Assembly (NCBI RefSeq): GCF_017498525.1
Contig: NZ_CP071796.1
Location: 1,178,001-1,242,000, forward strand
Length of the DNA stretch: 64,000 nucleotides
Source of the DNA: Ottowia testudinis
GTDB taxonomy: Bacteria; Pseudomonadota; Gammaproteobacteria; Burkholderiales; Burkholderiaceae_C
Direction: 5' to 3'
Shown here: positions 36,218 to 46,148 of the stretch, piece by piece
Layout: every line of letters starts with the position of its first letter
How positions within the stretch are numbered: the first letter of the stretch is position 1
Position numbers and translations under genes: made by a program
The notes under the pieces: generated by a model
Databases searched by the model: none
What the model was told of the DNA's origin: nothing
Seen by the model: the letters and a program-made list of their open reading frames with translations, nothing else

Positions 36218-38452
36218 ATGAACAAGTTCCATCGCCTGTTCAGCCCGGCCAGCACCTGGGCCCAGCGTGCCAATTCGCTGCTGGCGACCGCCGCTATCGC
36301 CATGGGCGCCATTCTCGGCCCCACCACGAGCAGCTTCGCAGCAGACCCCGCCCAACTCAGCATCGCCGACGGTGTCGTCGTCAAATTCGGCTCGGGCACC
36401 GGCATCTACGTGCGTGACCGCCTGACCACAGCCCCCAACGTCACCTTCACCAGCCAAGCCGACGACCAGATCGGCGGTCAGGTTGGCCCCGTTGCCGGCA
36501 CCCCCAAGCGCGGCGACTGGCTGGGCGTCATCGTCGCTCCCAGCGTGGCCCCTACCGGCCTCAGCCTGAACGGCCTGGCCTTGCGCTACGCCGGCGGCAG
36601 CGTTGGCCTGCCGGGCCACCTCAACGGCGGCGCTGCCCTCTCCCTGCCCGGCGGCGCCTACAGCTTCAGCAAACTGCAGTTGCTGAACAACACCCTCGGC
36701 GTGCGCATCGTTGGCGCCGGCACCCCCAGCTTCAGCCAATTGCGCTTTACCGGCAACGCCACTGGTCTGCAAGCCGAGCAGGGCGCCACCCCCAGCATCG
36801 GCGAATCCGACATCTCCGGCAACACCGACTTCGGCGTGCGCAACCTCAATCCCGCCACCGTCGTCAATGCACAGGGCAACTGGTGGGGCCATGCCTCCGG
36901 CCCCCGTGACACGGTCGGCAACCCCGCAGGGCAGGGCAACCCCGTCAGCGCTGGCGTCAATTACGGCCAACACCTGCAAGCCGAGCCCGTGCTCACCTGC
37001 ACCATGGTCCCTGCCGCTGGCTACATCACCCGTGTGCGCGCCATCCAGCTGCAGCTCGACTGCCCGCAAGCAGCCCAATACCGCATCGCCGAACAAAGCA
37101 CCTTCACCAGCGAACCCTGGCTGGGCATGGAAGGCACGCCCACCCTGGCCAATGTCACCCTGTCGTCTGCTGCCGGAGAAAAAATGCTCTACGTGCAGTT
37201 CCGCACCGCCCAGGGCGGCACCGCCACCTTCGCGCTGTCGCAACCCATCGCCTACGCCCCCACCGGCCCGCTGGTGCAGTTTGAGCAACCCGCCGCCGGC
37301 GCGGTACTGACGCAGGACACGCTGATCGCCGTCAGCGCCGTTGACCCCGAAGGCGTGCGCGAAGTCGAATTCCTCATCAACGGCCAGCGCCTGGCCCTGC
37401 TGAGCAGCGCCCCGTACCAGACAAGCTGGGCCTTGGCCAGCGTGCGCAACGGCAGCTACACCCTCAGCGCCCGCGCCACCAACACCCAGGGCCAATCCAA
37501 CACCGTCGGTCGCCAGGTCACGGTGCAGAAGGCCGGCGGCAGCACAGGCCCTGTCGCCATGCTGAGCTTTGCGGGGCAGCCTCTGATCGCCAACGCCACA
37601 CTCACGCAACCGGGCGTGCTGGCCATCACCGCTGAAAGCCCGGTCGGCATCGCCCGCATCCAGGGCAGTGTCAATGGCGCGGCCATCTTCAACCAAACCT
37701 ACGGCAACACCAGCCCGGTCACCGCCAGCCAGTTCCTGGACTTTGCTCAACTGCCCAACGGCAGTCACGTCTTGGCCGTGGTCGTCACTGATGGTGACGG
37801 TGTGCAAACGTCACTCAACGTCCCCTTCATGCTCAACCTGAGCGCCCCGCCCGCGCCGGCCATCACCTCGCCGGTCAACGGCGCCAAAGTCAGCACCCCG
37901 CAACTGGGCATCTCCGGCACCGCCACCGCTGGCGCGCGCGTGCAGGTCTACGTCGATGGCCAGGCCGCTGGCGGCCCCGTCACCGCCAGTGCGGGTGGCA
38001 GCTTCGCCACCAGCGTCACGCTGTCCGAAGGCACGCACCAACTCACCGCCCGTGCCAGCAACAGCCGTGGCGACAGCCCGCTGAGTGCCGCCGTCAGCGT
38101 CGCCTACACCGCCAGCGTGCCCACCATCGTCTTCGTCAGCCCGGCCGAAAACGCCACCCTGAGCGCCGACACCGTGCTCGAAGTCAGCGCCGTCGATGCC
38201 GGCGGCATTGCCAAAGTCGATCTGTACGCGAACGATCAGCTCATCGCCACCCGCGCGGCGGCTCCCTGGAGCGCCCCCTGGGCATTGGCCAACGTGGTCG
38301 ATGGCGCCTACACCCTGCGCGCTGTGGCCACCAACACCGCTGGCAAGACCGCCCAGGCCCGTCCCCTATACCCCTCTGACGCTGCCGACGACACCCCCTG
38401 TGTCGACCCCGTGGGTCGACGGCTCCTCTACACAAACACCCCAACACTGTAG
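36218..38452 (+). CDS. Secreted beta-helix/Ig-like protein, N-terminal part (frame cut by adapter sequence)
   Basis: This encodes 744 residues as read. The signal peptide is about 1-41 (GPTTSSFAADP). A beta-helix-like domain (about 42-260) includes KRGDWLGVIVAPSVAP, LNNTLGVRIVGAG and NAQGNWWGHASGP. Ig-like modules follow, of the type VEFLINGQRLALLSSAPYQ and VDLYANDQLIATRAAAPWS. The reading frame is natural only to about 38358. The last ~31 residues (RPLYPSDAADDTPCVDPVGR and on) are the translation of a degraded Illumina adapter, not protein. The true gene almost certainly continues into 39017-41153 as one ~1420-residue protein. It starts 10 bp after the previous gene and shares the beta-helix plus Ig layout with it. 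Confidence 0.8.
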   Translation: MNKFHRLFSPASTWAQRANSLLATAAIAMGAILGPTTSSFAADPAQLSIADGVVVKFGSGTGIYVRDRLTTAPNVTFTSQADDQIGGQVGPVAGTPKRGDWLGVIVAPSVAPTGLSLNGLALRYAGGSVGLPGHLNGGAALSLPGGAYSFSKLQLLNNTLGVRIVGAGTPSFSQLRFTGNATGLQAEQGATPSIGESDISGNTDFGVRNLNPATVVNAQGNWWGHASGPRDTVGNPAGQGNPVSAGVNYGQHLQAEPVLTCTMVPAAGYITRVRAIQLQLDCPQAAQYRIAEQSTFTSEPWLGMEGTPTLANVTLSSAAGEKMLYVQFRTAQGGTATFALSQPIAYAPTGPLVQFEQPAAGAVLTQDTLIAVSAVDPEGVREVEFLINGQRLALLSSAPYQTSWALASVRNGSYTLSARATNTQGQSNTVGRQVTVQKAGGSTGPVAMLSFAGQPLIANATLTQPGVLAITAESPVGIARIQGSVNGAAIFNQTYGNTSPVTASQFLDFAQLPNGSHVLAVVVTDGDGVQTSLNVPFMLNLSAPPAPAITSPVNGAKVSTPQLGISGTATAGARVQVYVDGQAAGGPVTASAGGSFATSVTLSEGTHQLTARASNSRGDSPLSAAVSVAYTASVPTIVFVSPAENATLSADTVLEVSAVDAGGIAKVDLYANDQLIATRAAAPWSAPWALANVVDGAYTLRAVATNTAGKTAQARPLYPSDAADDTPCVDPVGRRLLYTNTPTL

Positions 38453-39016
38453 CCATCGCACATGCCATACTCATGCAGAATCACCTAGTAGCTCAACCTG
38501 AGCGCCCCGCCCGCGCCGGCCATCACCTCGCCGGTCAACGGCGCCAAAGTCAGCACCCCGCAACTGGGCATCTCCGGCACCGCCACCGCTGGCGCGCGCG
38601 TGCAGGTCTACGTCGATGGCCAGGCCGCTGGCGGCCCTGTCACCGCCAGTGCGGGTGGCAGCTTCGCCACCAGCGTCACGCTGTCCGAAGGCACGCACCA
38701 ACTCACCGCCCGTGCCAGCAACAGCCGTGGCGACAGCCCGCTGAGTGCCGCCGTCAGCGTCGCCTACACCGCCAGCGTGCCCACCATCGTCTTCGTCAGC
38801 CCGGCCGAAAACGCCACCCTGAGCGCCGACACCGTGCTCGAAGTCAGCGCCGTCGATGCCGGCGGCATTGCCAAAGTCGATCTGTACGCGAACGATCAGC
38901 TCATCGCCACCCGCGCGGCGGCTCCTGGAGCGCCCCTGGGCATTGGCCAACGTGGTCGATGGCGCCTACACCCTGCGCGCTGTGGCCACCAACACCGCTG
39001 GCAAGACCGCCCAGGC
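37831..39016 (+). repeat. Duplicated block 37831-38358 / 38491-39016 flanking an adapter (probable assembly error)
   Basis: About 528 bases starting gctcaacctgagcgccccgc are repeated with an offset of 660. The second copy differs by a few substitutions and by two one-base losses (gctccctgg to gctcctgg, gcgcccc to gcgccc), which shift the frame near 38925. This is the pattern of low-quality reads assembled twice rather than of a biological duplication. Confidence 0.85.
38359..38428 (+). other. Degraded Illumina Nextera adapter in the assembly
   Basis: Bases 38359-38391 match the reverse complement of the Nextera read-1 transposase adapter at 28 of 33 positions, including an exact ctctgacgctgccgacga-like tract. 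Eight bases of index (caccccct) follow, then a noisy match to the i5 flank (gtgtagatctcggtggtcgc). The 60 bases after it (38429-38490) match nothing in the window. This is technical sequence, not genome. Confidence 0.9.
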
Positions 39017-41153
39017 CACGCGCGCGGTGACGGTGCAGAAAGTCATCCCGCCGCCCCCACCGCCCCCGCCGCCCTACGTGGTCCGCAACGTCAGCATCAC
39101 ACCCGCCGTCTCCTTCGGCACCACGCCGATCCAGATCGCCGGCGAAGTGGTCACCAACCCCGGCGGCGAGCTGGTTCCCACGGCCGCCCTGCGCATGATC
39201 TTGCGCGTGCAAGGCTTCGAGCGCCGGTTGAGCCTGGTGAGCGACGCCGCAGGCCGCTTCACGTACAACTTCATCCCCCAGGCCAACGACGCTGGCACCT
39301 ACGAAGTGCGCCTGGTCCACCCGGAAGATGCCGCCCACGCCAGCCGCCCGGCCCATGGCAACTTCACCATCAACCGCCTGGGCGTCAACTACGCGCAGTA
39401 CAAACTCAACGCCATCCGCGGCTTTGCCAGCAGTGCTGTGCTTCAAGTTACCGCCAGCGCTGGCACCGGTGCCACCGGCGTGCGCTGGCAAGCCGTACCC
39501 GCCGACCAACCCTCTGGCAGCCTGCCTCCCGGCATCACGCTGGATGCTGGCACCCCCATCGACATCGCCGCCGGCACCACCGTCCCCACCAGCATCAAAC
39601 TCAGCGGCAGTGCCAGCGCAGGCGCCACCGGTACGGTCATCCTCAAGCTGTTCGCCAACGAAAGCGGCGCCACGCCCCGGGCCGAGCTGCGCCTGGACTA
39701 CCAGCTGCACGAAGCGCGCCCTGGCATCACCCCCGAGCCCACCGCGCTGGAAATCGGCGTACAGCAGACCAAGACCGCCAGCGGCAAACTCACCCTCACC
39801 AACAAAGGCTACAGCCCCGCGCAAGGCGTGCGCGTGCAGCTGCTCACCCGTGAAGGCGGCGCCCCGCCGGCCTGGGCGAGCCTGGCCAGCGGCGCCGACA
39901 TCGGCGCCATCGACATCGGCCAAAGCACCGCCATCCAGGTCAACGCCCGTCCCGGCACCGACGTGGCCGACGGCTACCACCAGCTCCAACTCAAAATCAC
40001 CGCGGACAACGACGCGGGCGGCAGCGTGCCCGTCACCATCGCGGTGGCCCGCGACGGGCAAGGCGGCGTGCGCTTCAAGCTCGTCGACATCTACACCAAC
40101 ACCCTGGACGCCCAAGGCAAGCCCATCGAAGGCCTGCAAAACGCCCGCATCACCCTGCAAAACGAAGCCCTCACCGGCGACATCCGCTCAGCCAGCAGCA
40201 ACGCATCGGGCATTGCCGAATTCACCGCCATCCCGCCCGGCAACTACCGCTGGCGCGCCAGCGCCCCCAACCACCAGGACGCCAGCGGCCGCATCACGGT
40301 GAGCGCGGGCCTGACGGCCAGCGAACGCGTGTTCCTTGACTACCAGGTCGTCAGCATCGAATTCAGCGTCACCGAGACCACCATCAAGGACGTCTACAAC
40401 ATCACCCTCGAAGCCACCTACCAGACCCAGGTGCCTGCTCCCGTGGTGCTGCTCGAGCCCATGAGCATCAACCTGCCGGCGCTGCAGCAGGGCGAGGAAT
40501 TCACGGGCGAGCTGACTCTCAGCAACTACGGCCTGGTGCGCGCCGACGAGGTCAAGTTTGCGCTGCCGCAGAGCGACGAGAACTTCAAGTACGAATTCTT
40601 TGGCAATTTGCCCACCCAGCTGGCCGCCAAGAGCCGGGTGTCGATCCCGTACCGCATCACCAGCCTCAATGCACTGAAAAAAGGGCTGAAGGTCAACACC
40701 CAGCCGGTCAACGTGCTGGAGCAGCTGGGCGCGGGCTACCAGCCCAGTGCGCAGATACAAGGCGCCATCCGCCAGTTTCTTAGCTCCGGTGATGGCAGCG
40801 CCATGGCGCAGGGCACCCCTGTGGCGACCATGAAGGAAGCGGCCAAGGCCGCCAGCTGCTCCAGCTACCAGACGCAGGCCTGCGTCGCGTACGAGTATGA
40901 CTGCGCTGCGGGCGATGTACGCAAAGGTAGCACCTGCTCCAGCATCAGCCGGGTGACCGGCAGCGCCTGCTCCGGGTCGGGCTCAGCAGGTGCGGTGGGA
41001 ACATCCTACTGCGGCACCCACAACAACTGGTGTGGCAACGGCGGCGGCTGGGGCGGTGCTGGCTGGGGCGGCGGCGCGCCGATGCCCCTGGTGCCCACCT
41101 GCGTTCCGTCTTGCCCCGACTGCTCTGCCGGCATAGGCCCTGCCGGCGGTTAG
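38856..41153 (+). CDS. C-terminal part of the same secreted Ig-like protein, split by assembly error
   Basis: The frame is real from about 38930 (WALANVVDGAYTLRAVATNT); the first ~25 codons are out-of-frame shadow. Upstream real coding lies in the other frame (38600-38925). Ig-like modules continue, followed by a proline run (VIPPPPPPPPPY), a carboxypeptidase-regulatory-like domain near 40060-40340 (LVDIYTNTLDAQGKPIEGLQ, then AEFTAIPPGNYRWRA) and NPDC-like beta modules with YQTQVPAPVVLLEPMSI. The Cys- and Gly-rich tail has YCGTHNNWCGNGGGWGG. It lies 11 bp before the Rhs gene. The product is best read together with 36218-38358 as a single exported protein, possibly a scaffold for the toxin. 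Confidence 0.76.
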   Translation: MPAALPKSICTRTISSSPPARRLLERPWALANVVDGAYTLRAVATNTAGKTAQATRAVTVQKVIPPPPPPPPPYVVRNVSITPAVSFGTTPIQIAGEVVTNPGGELVPTAALRMILRVQGFERRLSLVSDAAGRFTYNFIPQANDAGTYEVRLVHPEDAAHASRPAHGNFTINRLGVNYAQYKLNAIRGFASSAVLQVTASAGTGATGVRWQAVPADQPSGSLPPGITLDAGTPIDIAAGTTVPTSIKLSGSASAGATGTVILKLFANESGATPRAELRLDYQLHEARPGITPEPTALEIGVQQTKTASGKLTLTNKGYSPAQGVRVQLLTREGGAPPAWASLASGADIGAIDIGQSTAIQVNARPGTDVADGYHQLQLKITADNDAGGSVPVTIAVARDGQGGVRFKLVDIYTNTLDAQGKPIEGLQNARITLQNEALTGDIRSASSNASGIAEFTAIPPGNYRWRASAPNHQDASGRITVSAGLTASERVFLDYQVVSIEFSVTETTIKDVYNITLEATYQTQVPAPVVLLEPMSINLPALQQGEEFTGELTLSNYGLVRADEVKFALPQSDENFKYEFFGNLPTQLAAKSRVSIPYRITSLNALKKGLKVNTQPVNVLEQLGAGYQPSAQIQGAIRQFLSSGDGSAMAQGTPVATMKEAAKAASCSSYQTQACVAYEYDCAAGDVRKGSTCSSISRVTGSACSGSGSAGAVGTSYCGTHNNWCGNGGGWGGAGWGGGAPMPLVPTCVPSCPDCSAGIGPAGG

Positions 41154-41164
41154 CGAAGCGCATC

Positions 41165-44100
41165 ATGAAAACCAACTCGTTTTGCGCCATGGCTTGCGCC
41201 ATCAAAACCCGCGCTCTTCTGACCGTTCACCAAGCGGCCGCACGTCACCCCATCACCATGAAAAAGATCGTCTCGCGTCAGTACACCCCATGGTTCGGCA
41301 TGGTGCTGCTTTGCCTGTGCCTGGCCCACATCCCCGCGGCCTTGGCTCAAGAAAGCACCCGCCTGATCAGCCTGCCCAACCAGGACTACACGGAGAGCAC
41401 CGACGACCTGGTGGTCAAAGTGCTGGGAGGCGAAGTGAAGATCAACCGCACCTGGACATGGGGCCGGTGGTACCTGAACGACAGGTGGGCCGATCTGGTC
41501 ATGCTGCCCGACCCCATGGGCGGCGTGTTTGCCATCAACCGGGCTGACCGCATTTACACGCGGCTGGGGTCAAGCACCGGCAGCCCGGCGGGTGCAAGCT
41601 CTGGCAGCAACACCAGCACCACCACCGGCGGCACGGGCGGTGCCGGCAGCGCAAATGGCGGCGGTGGAGGCAGCGGCGTTTCATCGGGCGACAAGTGCCC
41701 TGGTGGAATCGATAGCGACAGTATCAAGGTCGGCTCCATCTATACCTTTGACGAGAACAATTACATCCGTGCCGTGGAAAGCGGATGGCAGTGGTATGAC
41801 AGGCTGGGAAACACGATCGACTACGACGCCACGGGCCGCATGCTGCGCTGGACCAATCCGGCAGGCATTCGCACCACCTTGGTGCGCGATGGACAGGGTC
41901 GCATCACTGGCGTCCAAGACCACCAGGGCCAGCAAGTCATCACGGTGCAATACGCTGGGGGCCAGCCTACCCGGGTGAGCGACAACAACGGGCGCTCGGT
42001 CAGCTACGAATGGAACATGCCTGCCGCCGGCACACCCGATGGCAGTGCCGCGCCTGACGCAGGCGCCCCCAAAGCCACGCCCATGACCAGCCCCAACGGC
42101 ACGCTGGGTTTGGCATTGCTGACCCGCGTCAAGGATTCACGAGGAGGGGTCTGGGCCTACACCTACACTGGCGCTGGCTATATCCAAAGCCGGACGGATC
42201 CTGAAGGAGGCAAGATCGAGCTGGCCTATCTCACCCAGCCAGTGCGCAAAGCCTCTGCGGTCAGCGCATCCAGCAGCGGCTCAGGCAGTGCTGGCGCAGG
42301 CAGTGGAGGGCCCGGCGGTAACGGCGGCACTGGTGGCAGTGGCGGCTTCTCAAATGGCCAGAGCCCTTGCGGCAGCAACACAGGCTCGACCAAGATCACC
42401 ATCCCGCCGGCTATCCGCGTGAGCAGCTTCAAGGACGAAGTCGGCGCAGTCACCAACTACCGCGTGGAATACGACCGCGTCAAGCGCGAATACCACATCA
42501 ACATCCAGCTGCCCAATGGCGCCACGCAATACCTGCGCTTTGATATCCAGGGCCGGCGCCTGCAAAACACCCTGGACGGCATGGACTTGATGGTCGTCAG
42601 CCGAGACAGCGGCACACAAGAGCGCATCACCGATGCGCGCGGGCAGGTCACCACCATCCAATTCGACAGCGCCATCGCCCGCCGCCCCATCAAGATCATC
42701 CACCCCGACGGCAGCAGCGAAACCAACACCTACGAGCCCATCTACAACCGCAAGACGCGCCACGTCAACGCCCTGGGCGTGGTCAGCACCTGGACCCACG
42801 ACGCCCAGGGCAATGTCACCACCTGGGTCGAAGCCGCAGGCAAGCCCGAGCAGCGCACCACCCGCTACACCTACGACCCGCATGGCCAAATGCTCAGCCG
42901 CACCCGCGGCGCCGGCGATGGCCAGGGCGCCGACGCCATCACTGAACGCTTCGAATACGACCCCCAAGGTAACCAAACCAAGGCCACCAACGGCGCCGGC
43001 CAAAGCACCACCCGCACCTACAACCCCCAGGGCCTGCCCCTCACCGAAACCAACCCCCTCGGCCAAACCACCAGCCATACCTACGATGCTCACGGCAACC
43101 TGACCCAAGCCACCAACGCGCTGAACCAGGTCACCCAAACTGGCTATGACGGCCGAGGCCGCCTCATCGGCATCACCAGCCCCATGGGCCGAACCTACAG
43201 TGCCACCTACGACAAAGCAGGCCAACTCACCAGCGTCAAAGACCCCCTGGGCCACACCACCACGCTCAGCTACACCCCCCTGGGCCTGCCCAAAGAGCTC
43301 AAGCAACCCTCCGGCGCCACCTACAGCGCCACCTACACCAACCAAGGCCGCATCAGCCAGCTCACCGATCCTGCCGGCAACACCACCCAATACCGCTATG
43401 GCGCCAAGGGCGATCCTTTGGCCGGCCTGCAAACCGCCACCATCTACCCCACCTACCAGGAAACCTACGGCTACAACCAGCGCGACATCCGCACCAAAGT
43501 CGTGCAAGCCATCGGCACCACCGACAACCCCACCCACCTCGAGGGCTACGACGCACTTGGCCAGCGCGTCAGCAGCACCAACCCCCTGGGCCACGGCACC
43601 CAATACCAATGGGACGCCCTAGGCCGCCTGACCCAAGTCACCGACGCCCTGGGCGGCACCACGAAGCAAAGCTGGGACGCTCACGACAATCTCGTGACGG
43701 TACAAGACGCCAAAGGCAATACGCATCAATTCGCATACGACAAAGCCGGCCGTCAGACCAAGGAGACCCGCCCCCTGCGCGGCGCCATCCAGACCGCCTA
43801 CGACGCCGCTGGCCGCCTCACCCAGCGCACCGACGCTGGCGGCAACACCACCGCCTACACCTGGGACGCCGGCGGTAACCTCACCCAGAAGCAAACCAAA
43901 TTCGCGGGCGGCCAGACCGACGAAACCACCGTCTTCAGCTACAACCCCGATGGCGAACTCACCGCCTACGACCAAAAGAGCGGCCAAGGCCAGCTCATCA
44001 GCAGCGCCCAATACACCCTCGACGCCCTGGGCCGCCGGACCAACACCCAACAGACCATCACCAAAACCGACGGCAACGGCACCCTAAGCCACAACCTGGG

Positions 44101-45895
44101 CCAAAGCTTCAACCCCGACGGCCAACTGTCCAGCCAAAGCTGGCCCGACGGCAGCCAGCAAAGCTTTGCCTACGACAAAGGCCTGCTCAAACAAATCACC
44201 CTGCCCAACCAAAGCCAGATCGGCATTGGCAGCTACGCCTGGCGGTTTCCCACGCAAATCACCAGCCCTGGTGCCAGCATCAGCCAAACCCCCGACGCCC
44301 TGCAGCGCTTTGCCAGCATCAGCATCCAAGGCAGCGGCAACGCCAGCCTGCTCAGCCGGCGCTACCAATACGACCGAGCCGGCAACATCACCCTCATCGA
44401 CACCGACCAAGGCGCCAGCAGCTACAGCTACGACAACCTGCAGCGGCTCACCCAGGCCATGCCCGACCAGCGCTTGCAAACCAAAGGCCTGCCCCAAGAG
44501 CAATACAGCTACGACGCTGTGGGCAACCGCACCTCCAGCGCCCATCAGCCCGGCGCCTGGCGCCACAACGCCGACAACCAACTCATCGACTACCCCCGCG
44601 CCATCCAGCCTGGCCCCAGCAGCCCTATCGACCAAACCGCCATCAGCTACACCCCGCAAGGCCATGCCGAACAAGAAACCGGCAGCAACTGGCAAAGAAC
44701 CTACCGCTACAACGCTGCTGAGCGGCTCAGCCAAATCAGCACCAACACCAGCGGCGGCCCCAGCGCCAGCGTCAGCTACCGCTACGACCCCTTTGGCCGC
44801 AGAATCGCCAAAACCGTGGGCCAGTCCACCAGCAGCACCACCACCTACTACCTCAATGGCGACAGCGCCCTGATGGCCGAAGCCAACGACGAAGGCAAGC
44901 TCACCAAGGCGTATGGCTTCAACCCCAACACGCAGGCCGAAGAACTCGATCTGTGGAGCACCGACCCGGTGTGGCAGGCCGAGCTCAATGGCAAAACGAA
45001 CTTAAGCGAAGCCAGCTACCACTACATCGCCACCGACCACCTGGGCACGCCGATGCTGGCGACCAACCAGCAGGGAGCCAAGACTTGGAGGAGCTACCAA
45101 GAAGCGTTTGGGCAGACCTACACCGAAAACTCAGGACTGGAGCTGAACCTGAGGTTTCCTGGGCAGTACTATGACCAAGAAACCAACCTGCACCAGAACT
45201 ACTTCAGGGATTACAGTCCGCAAAGGGGGAGGTACATCCAGGGTGATCCGATTGGGTTGTGGGGTGGAGGGAATTTATTTAATTATGGATATTTGAACCC
45301 AATATATGTAATTGATCCATATGGCCTATTTGGGTGGGCAGATATGCCGACTCTGCCCCAGGGGTTGGTCGACTTCTCTGCTGGGTTCGGTGACAATTTA
45401 TCGTTTGGGCTAACCAGAGGTATACGTAAAAGATATGGATGGGGCGATGGATCTGTTAATTATTGCTCTGATTTTTATCGAGGAGGAAATTCTGCAGGGC
45501 AATTATATGGATTTATGCTGGGTACGGGTGGGGCATCCCAAGCTCTCATTAGAGGGGTTCGAGGAACTACTACAATCAGTCGCTGGGGGCGACCTGGACT
45601 TCAGTCAGGTGATTGGGTAATGGAAGGAAGAACAAGTTTTCTAAATTATTTTTTTAGCTTTAAATGGCAGCCTGGTCTCACAAATAAGTTTGCATCACCT
45701 GGTCAAGGTGGGGTGTTCTTAGATATTGCAGTTAATGATTTGCGTTATGCTCCAGGTTTTTGGAAAGGCTTGTTTTTTGGTCAGAAAATCTATGCTCCTG
45801 GTTCTGGTGGAGTTCCTGCTTGGATATTTGATTTAGCGAAATATAGCGCATATACTGCAGGAAAGGTTGTGACTGGAGGTGAGTGTGGCTGCTGA
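41165..45895 (+). CDS. Sec-exported Rhs/YD-repeat polymorphic toxin
   Basis: 1576 residues. The start at 41165 gives an 11-bp gap like its neighbours; an internal ATG at 41258 begins an ideal signal peptide (MKKIVSRQYTPWFGMVLLCL, then HIPAALAQ). Two Gly/Ser-rich linkers flank the first YD repeats. Dozens of YD repeats (RYTYDPHGQMLSRTRGAGDG, YNPQGLPLTETNPLGQ) form the shell, and the core ends in RGRYIQGDPIGLWGG. No PAAR or VgrG domain is present, so T6SS loading is not evident. The ~210-residue AT-rich tip starts LFGWADMPTLP, contains a pre-toxin FSAGFGDNLSFGLTRGIRK and ends in ECGC. No toxin motif was recognised. It overlaps an immunity-like gene by 11 bp and is followed by orphan cassettes. 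Confidence 0.9.
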   Translation: MKTNSFCAMACAIKTRALLTVHQAAARHPITMKKIVSRQYTPWFGMVLLCLCLAHIPAALAQESTRLISLPNQDYTESTDDLVVKVLGGEVKINRTWTWGRWYLNDRWADLVMLPDPMGGVFAINRADRIYTRLGSSTGSPAGASSGSNTSTTTGGTGGAGSANGGGGGSGVSSGDKCPGGIDSDSIKVGSIYTFDENNYIRAVESGWQWYDRLGNTIDYDATGRMLRWTNPAGIRTTLVRDGQGRITGVQDHQGQQVITVQYAGGQPTRVSDNNGRSVSYEWNMPAAGTPDGSAAPDAGAPKATPMTSPNGTLGLALLTRVKDSRGGVWAYTYTGAGYIQSRTDPEGGKIELAYLTQPVRKASAVSASSSGSGSAGAGSGGPGGNGGTGGSGGFSNGQSPCGSNTGSTKITIPPAIRVSSFKDEVGAVTNYRVEYDRVKREYHINIQLPNGATQYLRFDIQGRRLQNTLDGMDLMVVSRDSGTQERITDARGQVTTIQFDSAIARRPIKIIHPDGSSETNTYEPIYNRKTRHVNALGVVSTWTHDAQGNVTTWVEAAGKPEQRTTRYTYDPHGQMLSRTRGAGDGQGADAITERFEYDPQGNQTKATNGAGQSTTRTYNPQGLPLTETNPLGQTTSHTYDAHGNLTQATNALNQVTQTGYDGRGRLIGITSPMGRTYSATYDKAGQLTSVKDPLGHTTTLSYTPLGLPKELKQPSGATYSATYTNQGRISQLTDPAGNTTQYRYGAKGDPLAGLQTATIYPTYQETYGYNQRDIRTKVVQAIGTTDNPTHLEGYDALGQRVSSTNPLGHGTQYQWDALGRLTQVTDALGGTTKQSWDAHDNLVTVQDAKGNTHQFAYDKAGRQTKETRPLRGAIQTAYDAAGRLTQRTDAGGNTTAYTWDAGGNLTQKQTKFAGGQTDETTVFSYNPDGELTAYDQKSGQGQLISSAQYTLDALGRRTNTQQTITKTDGNGTLSHNLGQSFNPDGQLSSQSWPDGSQQSFAYDKGLLKQITLPNQSQIGIGSYAWRFPTQITSPGASISQTPDALQRFASISIQGSGNASLLSRRYQYDRAGNITLIDTDQGASSYSYDNLQRLTQAMPDQRLQTKGLPQEQYSYDAVGNRTSSAHQPGAWRHNADNQLIDYPRAIQPGPSSPIDQTAISYTPQGHAEQETGSNWQRTYRYNAAERLSQISTNTSGGPSASVSYRYDPFGRRIAKTVGQSTSSTTTYYLNGDSALMAEANDEGKLTKAYGFNPNTQAEELDLWSTDPVWQAELNGKTNLSEASYHYIATDHLGTPMLATNQQGAKTWRSYQEAFGQTYTENSGLELNLRFPGQYYDQETNLHQNYFRDYSPQRGRYIQGDPIGLWGGGNLFNYGYLNPIYVIDPYGLFGWADMPTLPQGLVDFSAGFGDNLSFGLTRGIRKRYGWGDGSVNYCSDFYRGGNSAGQLYGFMLGTGGASQALIRGVRGTTTISRWGRPGLQSGDWVMEGRTSFLNYFFSFKWQPGLTNKFASPGQGGVFLDIAVNDLRYAPGFWKGLFFGQKIYAPGSGGVPAWIFDLAKYSAYTAGKVVTGGECGC

Positions 45896-46148
45896 GTGGT
45901 TGAATTATCTTTTAATTGTATCTGGTTTAATAGTTTGTTTTTCGAATTTTAAAGCAGTTTTGAATTACTTATTTTCAAGAAAGATGGCATCAATGCCTCC
46001 ATTTTTTGGGGGAATTATGCTTATGTTTGGTGTAAATTTAAAATTCCCTGACTCTGTGAATTATTGGTTTTTATTTCTGATGGCGGATGTGACATTTTTT
46101 GTTTATCCGGTATCCTTGTTTATGAAGTTGATTGGAAGAGCAAAATAA
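45885..46148 (+). CDS. Putative immunity protein 1 (membrane)
   Basis: Eighty-seven residues with three hydrophobic segments (YLLIVSGLIVCFSNF; MPPFFGGIMLMFGV; NYWFLFLMADVTFFVYPVSL). A GTG at 45885 is preceded by ggagg at 45875-45879; a GTG at 45879 would overlap that site. It overlaps the Rhs stop by 11 bp and is AT-rich like the tip, as expected for a cognate immunity gene. The membrane location suggests the tip acts in or from the periplasm. Confidence 0.62.
   Translation: MAAEWLNYLLIVSGLIVCFSNFKAVLNYLFSRKMASMPPFFGGIMLMFGVNLKFPDSVNYWFLFLMADVTFFVYPVSLFMKLIGRAK

Noticed and set aside
37831-39016. A biological duplication of Ig-like domains
   Set aside because: The copies flank adapter sequence and differ by homopolymer-type one-base losses, which fits an assembly error.
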